Shown here one piece after another: positions 24,001 to 25,900 of a DNA stretch of 64,000 nt. The notes beneath the pieces were generated by a model. It did not search any database and was not told the origin of the DNA. It saw nothing but the letters and a program-made list of their open reading frames with translations. Both the position numbers and the translations under genes were made by a program. Each line of letters starts with the position of its first letter. The stretch's first letter is position 1. This stretch comes from an uncultured Bacteroidota bacterium. Lineage in GTDB: Bacteria; Bacteroidota; Bacteroidia; Flavobacteriales; Flavobacteriaceae. Location: positions 1-64,000 of the forward strand of contig CACAZM010000008.1 in assembly GCA_902536935.1 (NCBI GenBank), in the 5' to 3' direction.

Positions 24001-24687
24001 TGATCCACCCGTATCTACAAAAGTTAGTGTTGTACCATTTTCGGTATAGGATGACTCTCCTATGTCTTGGAAATAACTTGTTAATGTTAAACCGGAAATT
24101 GGGATAGATGAAATATTCTCAACTTCTATTGTATATTCAATTGTATCTCCAGCGTTAACTGTCCCGGAATTATCATTGTCAAGAGTGTTACTATGTGAGG
24201 TAACTTCAATTAATGCCGGGAATAATTTAAATGCCGCACCCATACTTGGGTGATTAGTACAGTAATAATTAAGAGATGTAAGGGATTCATCGACTAGAAT
24301 TTCTATGTAAGCACCTGGAAACCCTTGAAAGCCAACTTGAGTAACTCCAGTTTGATATTCTTCTCCACCATTATGACTACCATCTGCAGTTATACTAAAT
24401 TTAAATGGATGCGTATCGGGTACTTCTGATAAATCAAATCGATATGTTTTTCCACGTTCAAGGGATAGTTCTGGTTGCTGAACACCATCAATAAGGAATT
24501 TTCCTGCTGAAACATCTACTGTAAAAGTCTGATCTTGAGAAAATAAAGCAAATGAAAAAAGAAAGAAAAATGTAACTGAAATTAGGAATTGTAGGAGAGT
24601 CGTTATCCCAGTAGTCAAAACCGAATGATGCGGCTTTAACAGTTTAAATGAAGTAACCTTTTGTTTAGAATTTATTTGATTTCTCAA
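1..24687 (-). CDS. Giant multidomain secreted adhesin-like protein, DUF11 (conserved repeat domain) type; partial, continues past the left window edge
   Basis: Frame with codons aligned to window position 1 reads open from 24687 to 1. It was decoded at both ends and at many internal points and always stays in the same phase. No fragments of this frame appear in the ORF track, consistent with no internal stop. In-frame upstream TAG lies near 24760. No in-frame ATG precedes the signal peptide; the best start is TTG at 24687 ([51 protein letters not shown]). Repeats follow the pattern PSIEVxK...GDxIxYTIxVxNTGNVTLxxxxxxDxLTD...GxLxxGExxxYTAxYTIxQAxxDxGxIxNTVTVxAxSPxGTxDVSDxSDDGxDxDGNTxDDPT. Confidence 0.95.
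   Translation of the reverse strand, partial: [8229 protein letters not shown]
7390..8075 (-). other. Inserted module of unknown type at the N-terminal edge of a repeat
   Basis: Decoded: [118 protein letters not shown]... Confidence 0.4.
9555..10075 (-). other. Inserted concanavalin-like module (tentative) at the N-terminal edge of a repeat
   Basis: Decoded: [101 protein letters not shown]...[26 protein letters not shown]. Confidence 0.4.
10829..11340 (-). other. C-type-lectin-like domain (CTLD) nested in a DUF11 repeat
   Basis: Decoded: [60 protein letters not shown]...[27 protein letters not shown]...[35 protein letters not shown]; CTLD signatures WIxG, EGxW, GWND, YYVIEYE. Confidence 0.7.
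11980..12290 (-). other. Bacteroidetes surface-protein beta module (WEIYL...TPF...NLVIAV type)
   Basis: Decoded: [90 protein letters not shown]; resembles a module recalled from secreted Bacteroidetes proteins. Confidence 0.5.
12393..13029 (-). other. FISUMP (Fibrobacter succinogenes major paralogous, TIGR02145-like) domain nested in a DUF11 repeat
   Basis: Decoded: [65 protein letters not shown]...[20 protein letters not shown]...[23 protein letters not shown]...[13 protein letters not shown]; canonical order [38 protein letters not shown]. Confidence 0.75.
13560..13880 (-). other. Second C-type-lectin-like domain nested in a DUF11 repeat
   Basis: Decoded: [82 protein letters not shown]; CTLD pattern GHSYF-TWxxA-DSxxEWxAV-WIGL-GWFWVG. 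Confidence 0.7.
14550..14800 (-). other. Third C-type-lectin-like segment
   Basis: Decoded: [60 protein letters not shown]...AFIGVEYN. Confidence 0.5.
15555..16080 (-). other. CBM-like jelly-roll module nested in the same DUF11 repeat
   Basis: Decoded: [37 protein letters not shown]...[17 protein letters not shown]...[40 protein letters not shown]; the xIWGxQLE...ATxY ending is typical of CBM_4_9-like domains. Confidence 0.55.
16720..17450 (-). other. Unassigned module nested in a DUF11 repeat
   Basis: In-frame W/Y/N-rich insert between [45 protein letters not shown]... and ...[44 protein letters not shown]. Confidence 0.5.
17690..18800 (-). other. Thrombospondin type-3-like Ca-binding repeats flanking a jelly-roll-like module
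   Basis: Decoded: [59 protein letters not shown]...[31 protein letters not shown] (about 17690-18135), and a second DxDxDNDGIxDEIEG block near 18740-18800. Confidence 0.75.
20560..20905 (-). other. Second cupredoxin-like module, degenerate ligand set, inside the DUF11 array
   Basis: Decoded: [109 protein letters not shown]; aligns by eye to the N-terminal module. Confidence 0.6.
24225..24540 (-). other. Cupredoxin-like N-terminal module with candidate Cu ligands
   Basis: Decoded: [99 protein letters not shown]; H...C-x2-H-x2-M resembles a type-1 copper ligand set. Confidence 0.6.
24540..24687 (-). other. N-terminal signal peptide region of the giant protein
   Basis: Basic N-terminus then hydrophobic stretch [23 protein letters not shown], followed by [13 protein letters not shown]. 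Confidence 0.75.
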
Positions 24688-24949
24688 ATTGTTTTCTGGT
24701 TCAATTACTGTATTTGTAAAGTTAGATAGATGGTAAACGGTTTTTTGTTGGTGCTTAAACTAGGTTATTAACAATTTTATTAAAAACAACAGATTAATGA
24801 GATAGTAAATTTGTTAATAACACATAATTTCTAATTAAAAATCAACAAACTATTATTTTAATGATGTTTTGTATTTTGGTGAAGATCGATTTGATTTATA
24901 TTTTTAATTGAACTAGGTTAATGAGGAATTTCAAATCGAAAATATCTTT

Positions 24950-25174
24950 ATGACCCTTAGTCGAAATTTTGTTTCTTCAAAAAAGGTCTTTATTTATGCT
25001 AACCCTACCAGTGGGATTATTTGAATTGCTAATACATCAATATCGAAATGGAAAATATTTAATCTTCATGGGCAATTGTTGCAAACAGGAAACACCATTA
25101 TACTTAATTTATCATCTAGTGAAAATGGTTTGTATCTATTACAATTGGAGAATGTTTATCAAAAACACACATGA
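24950..25174 (+). pseudogene. Remnant of a T9SS type-A C-terminal sorting domain, one in-frame TGA at 25022-25024
   Basis: Frame reads MTLSRNFVSSKKVFIYANPTSGII*IANTSISKWKIFNLHGQLLQTGNTIILNLSSSENGLYLLQLENVYQKHT* with stop TGA 25172-25174. Matches the NPTSG...WxIFNLxGQxLxxG...IxLSSxxNGLYLLxLE layout of Por-secretion sorting domains. A terminator follows 12 bp after the stop. Confidence 0.8.
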
Positions 25175-25185
25175 CCATTGTAAAG

Positions 25186-25214
25186 AAAAAAAACACCCCG
25201 AAGGGTGTTTTTTT
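25186..25214. terminator. Bidirectional rho-independent terminator
   Basis: AAAAAAAACACCCCGAAGGGTGTTTTTTT; stem ACACCC/GGGTGT with A- and T-tracts on either side; the minus strand has a C(UUCG)G loop. Confidence 0.85.
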
Positions 25215-25232
25215 AATTTTAAATCAAATAGA

Positions 25233-25745
25233 TTATTCTGCTGCATTCGCTTTAGCGGGTAAAGATTCATACACAAAAAATCGAAAAACCTTTCCATCTC
25301 TAATTTCAGCATCTATCATTTGGCGACGTGTAAAAGATTCCTCACCATCTACAGTCTCAGAAACATTATGCCCAGCAATAATCCAATCCATCCCGCCAGG
25401 TACTGATTTATATGGCATTGCCCAATAAGTATCCCATTTTGGGTTTGAGGCAGAAAACCATCCTTCTAAAAGACCAGCCTGTTCTTCTTTTGTTCTAATT
25501 ACTGTGCCATCAGGGCCAAGAATAAAAATGGAATCTGCACTCATAGACTTAATGGTTTCTATATCTCCATTATTGTGAGCTTCTATATAATTATTCCAAA
25601 TTTCTGTGATTTCGTCAGAACCAGCAATAAATGTTTCTTCTGGCATAGGTTTAAAAAAACCAACACCCTTTATTTCTGTTTCACCTGCTGGAGTTTGGCA
25701 GCTAAGTGCAGATAATATAATTAGCAATAAAAAAAAGTTTTTCAT
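25233..25745 (-). CDS. NTF2/SnoaL-like lipoprotein
   Basis: 170 aa; lipobox LSALSC; EIWNNYIEAHNNGDIETIKSMSADSIFILGPDGTVI... Confidence 0.7.
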   Translation of the reverse strand: MKNFFLLLIILSALSCQTPAGETEIKGVGFFKPMPEETFIAGSDEITEIWNNYIEAHNNGDIETIKSMSADSIFILGPDGTVIRTKEEQAGLLEGWFSASNPKWDTYWAMPYKSVPGGMDWIIAGHNVSETVDGEESFTRRQMIDAEIRDGKVFRFFVYESLPAKANAAE

Positions 25746-25870
25746 ATTTTATGTATTAAAAATTTAGAAATAAATATACCTATAAATATTAATTGTGAAG
25801 TTTGTCTTTCATTCAAAAAAGCTTATTTTTATATGAAAATTTGAATTTTTTGATCAAAAAATGAAGAAAA

Positions 25871-25900
25871 ACAGTCAAAAACAGTCAAAAACAGTCAAAA
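25871..25900 (+). repeat. Three perfect tandem copies of ACAGTCAAAA
   Basis: Direct reading: acagtcaaaa acagtcaaaa acagtcaaaa, 12 bp before ATG 25912. Confidence 0.95.

Larger units (their letters stand above)
1..24180 (-). repeat. About 37 DUF11-type protein repeats, mostly at 400-500 bp spacing, longer where other modules are inserted
   Basis: Counted by the motif rc of NTGNV (ACRTTNCCNGTRTT and variants) at about 260, 680, 1090, 1545, 1985, 2410, 2840, 3250, 3690, 4145, 4580, 4970, 5410, 5885, 6335, 6795, 7297, 8457, 8942, 9446, 10459, 11452, 13145, 14140, 16360, 17555, 19150, 19615, 20043, 20480, 21325, 21750, 22240, 22690, 23190, 23620, 24105. Confidence 0.85.

Noticed and set aside
497-24107. 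Numerous + strand ORFs of 60-140 aa listed in the track between about 0.5 and 24.1 kb (for example 7853-8275, 5891-6178)
   Set aside because: They lie antisense to the giant minus-strand frame. Their S/T/V/P-rich composition is the expected mirror of D/T/S/G-rich DUF11 repeats, and they recur at the repeat period.
1-24180. Regularly spaced repeats considered as CRISPR or satellite DNA
   Set aside because: Period of about 430 bp, conserved at protein rather than nucleotide level, one continuous reading frame.
24969-25262. 97-aa + strand ORF in the track
   Set aside because: Wrong frame; the biologically meaningful frame here is the T9SS sorting-domain relic.
25871-25900. Triple decamer considered as a CRISPR fragment
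   Set aside because: Repeats are directly abutting with no spacers and far too short.
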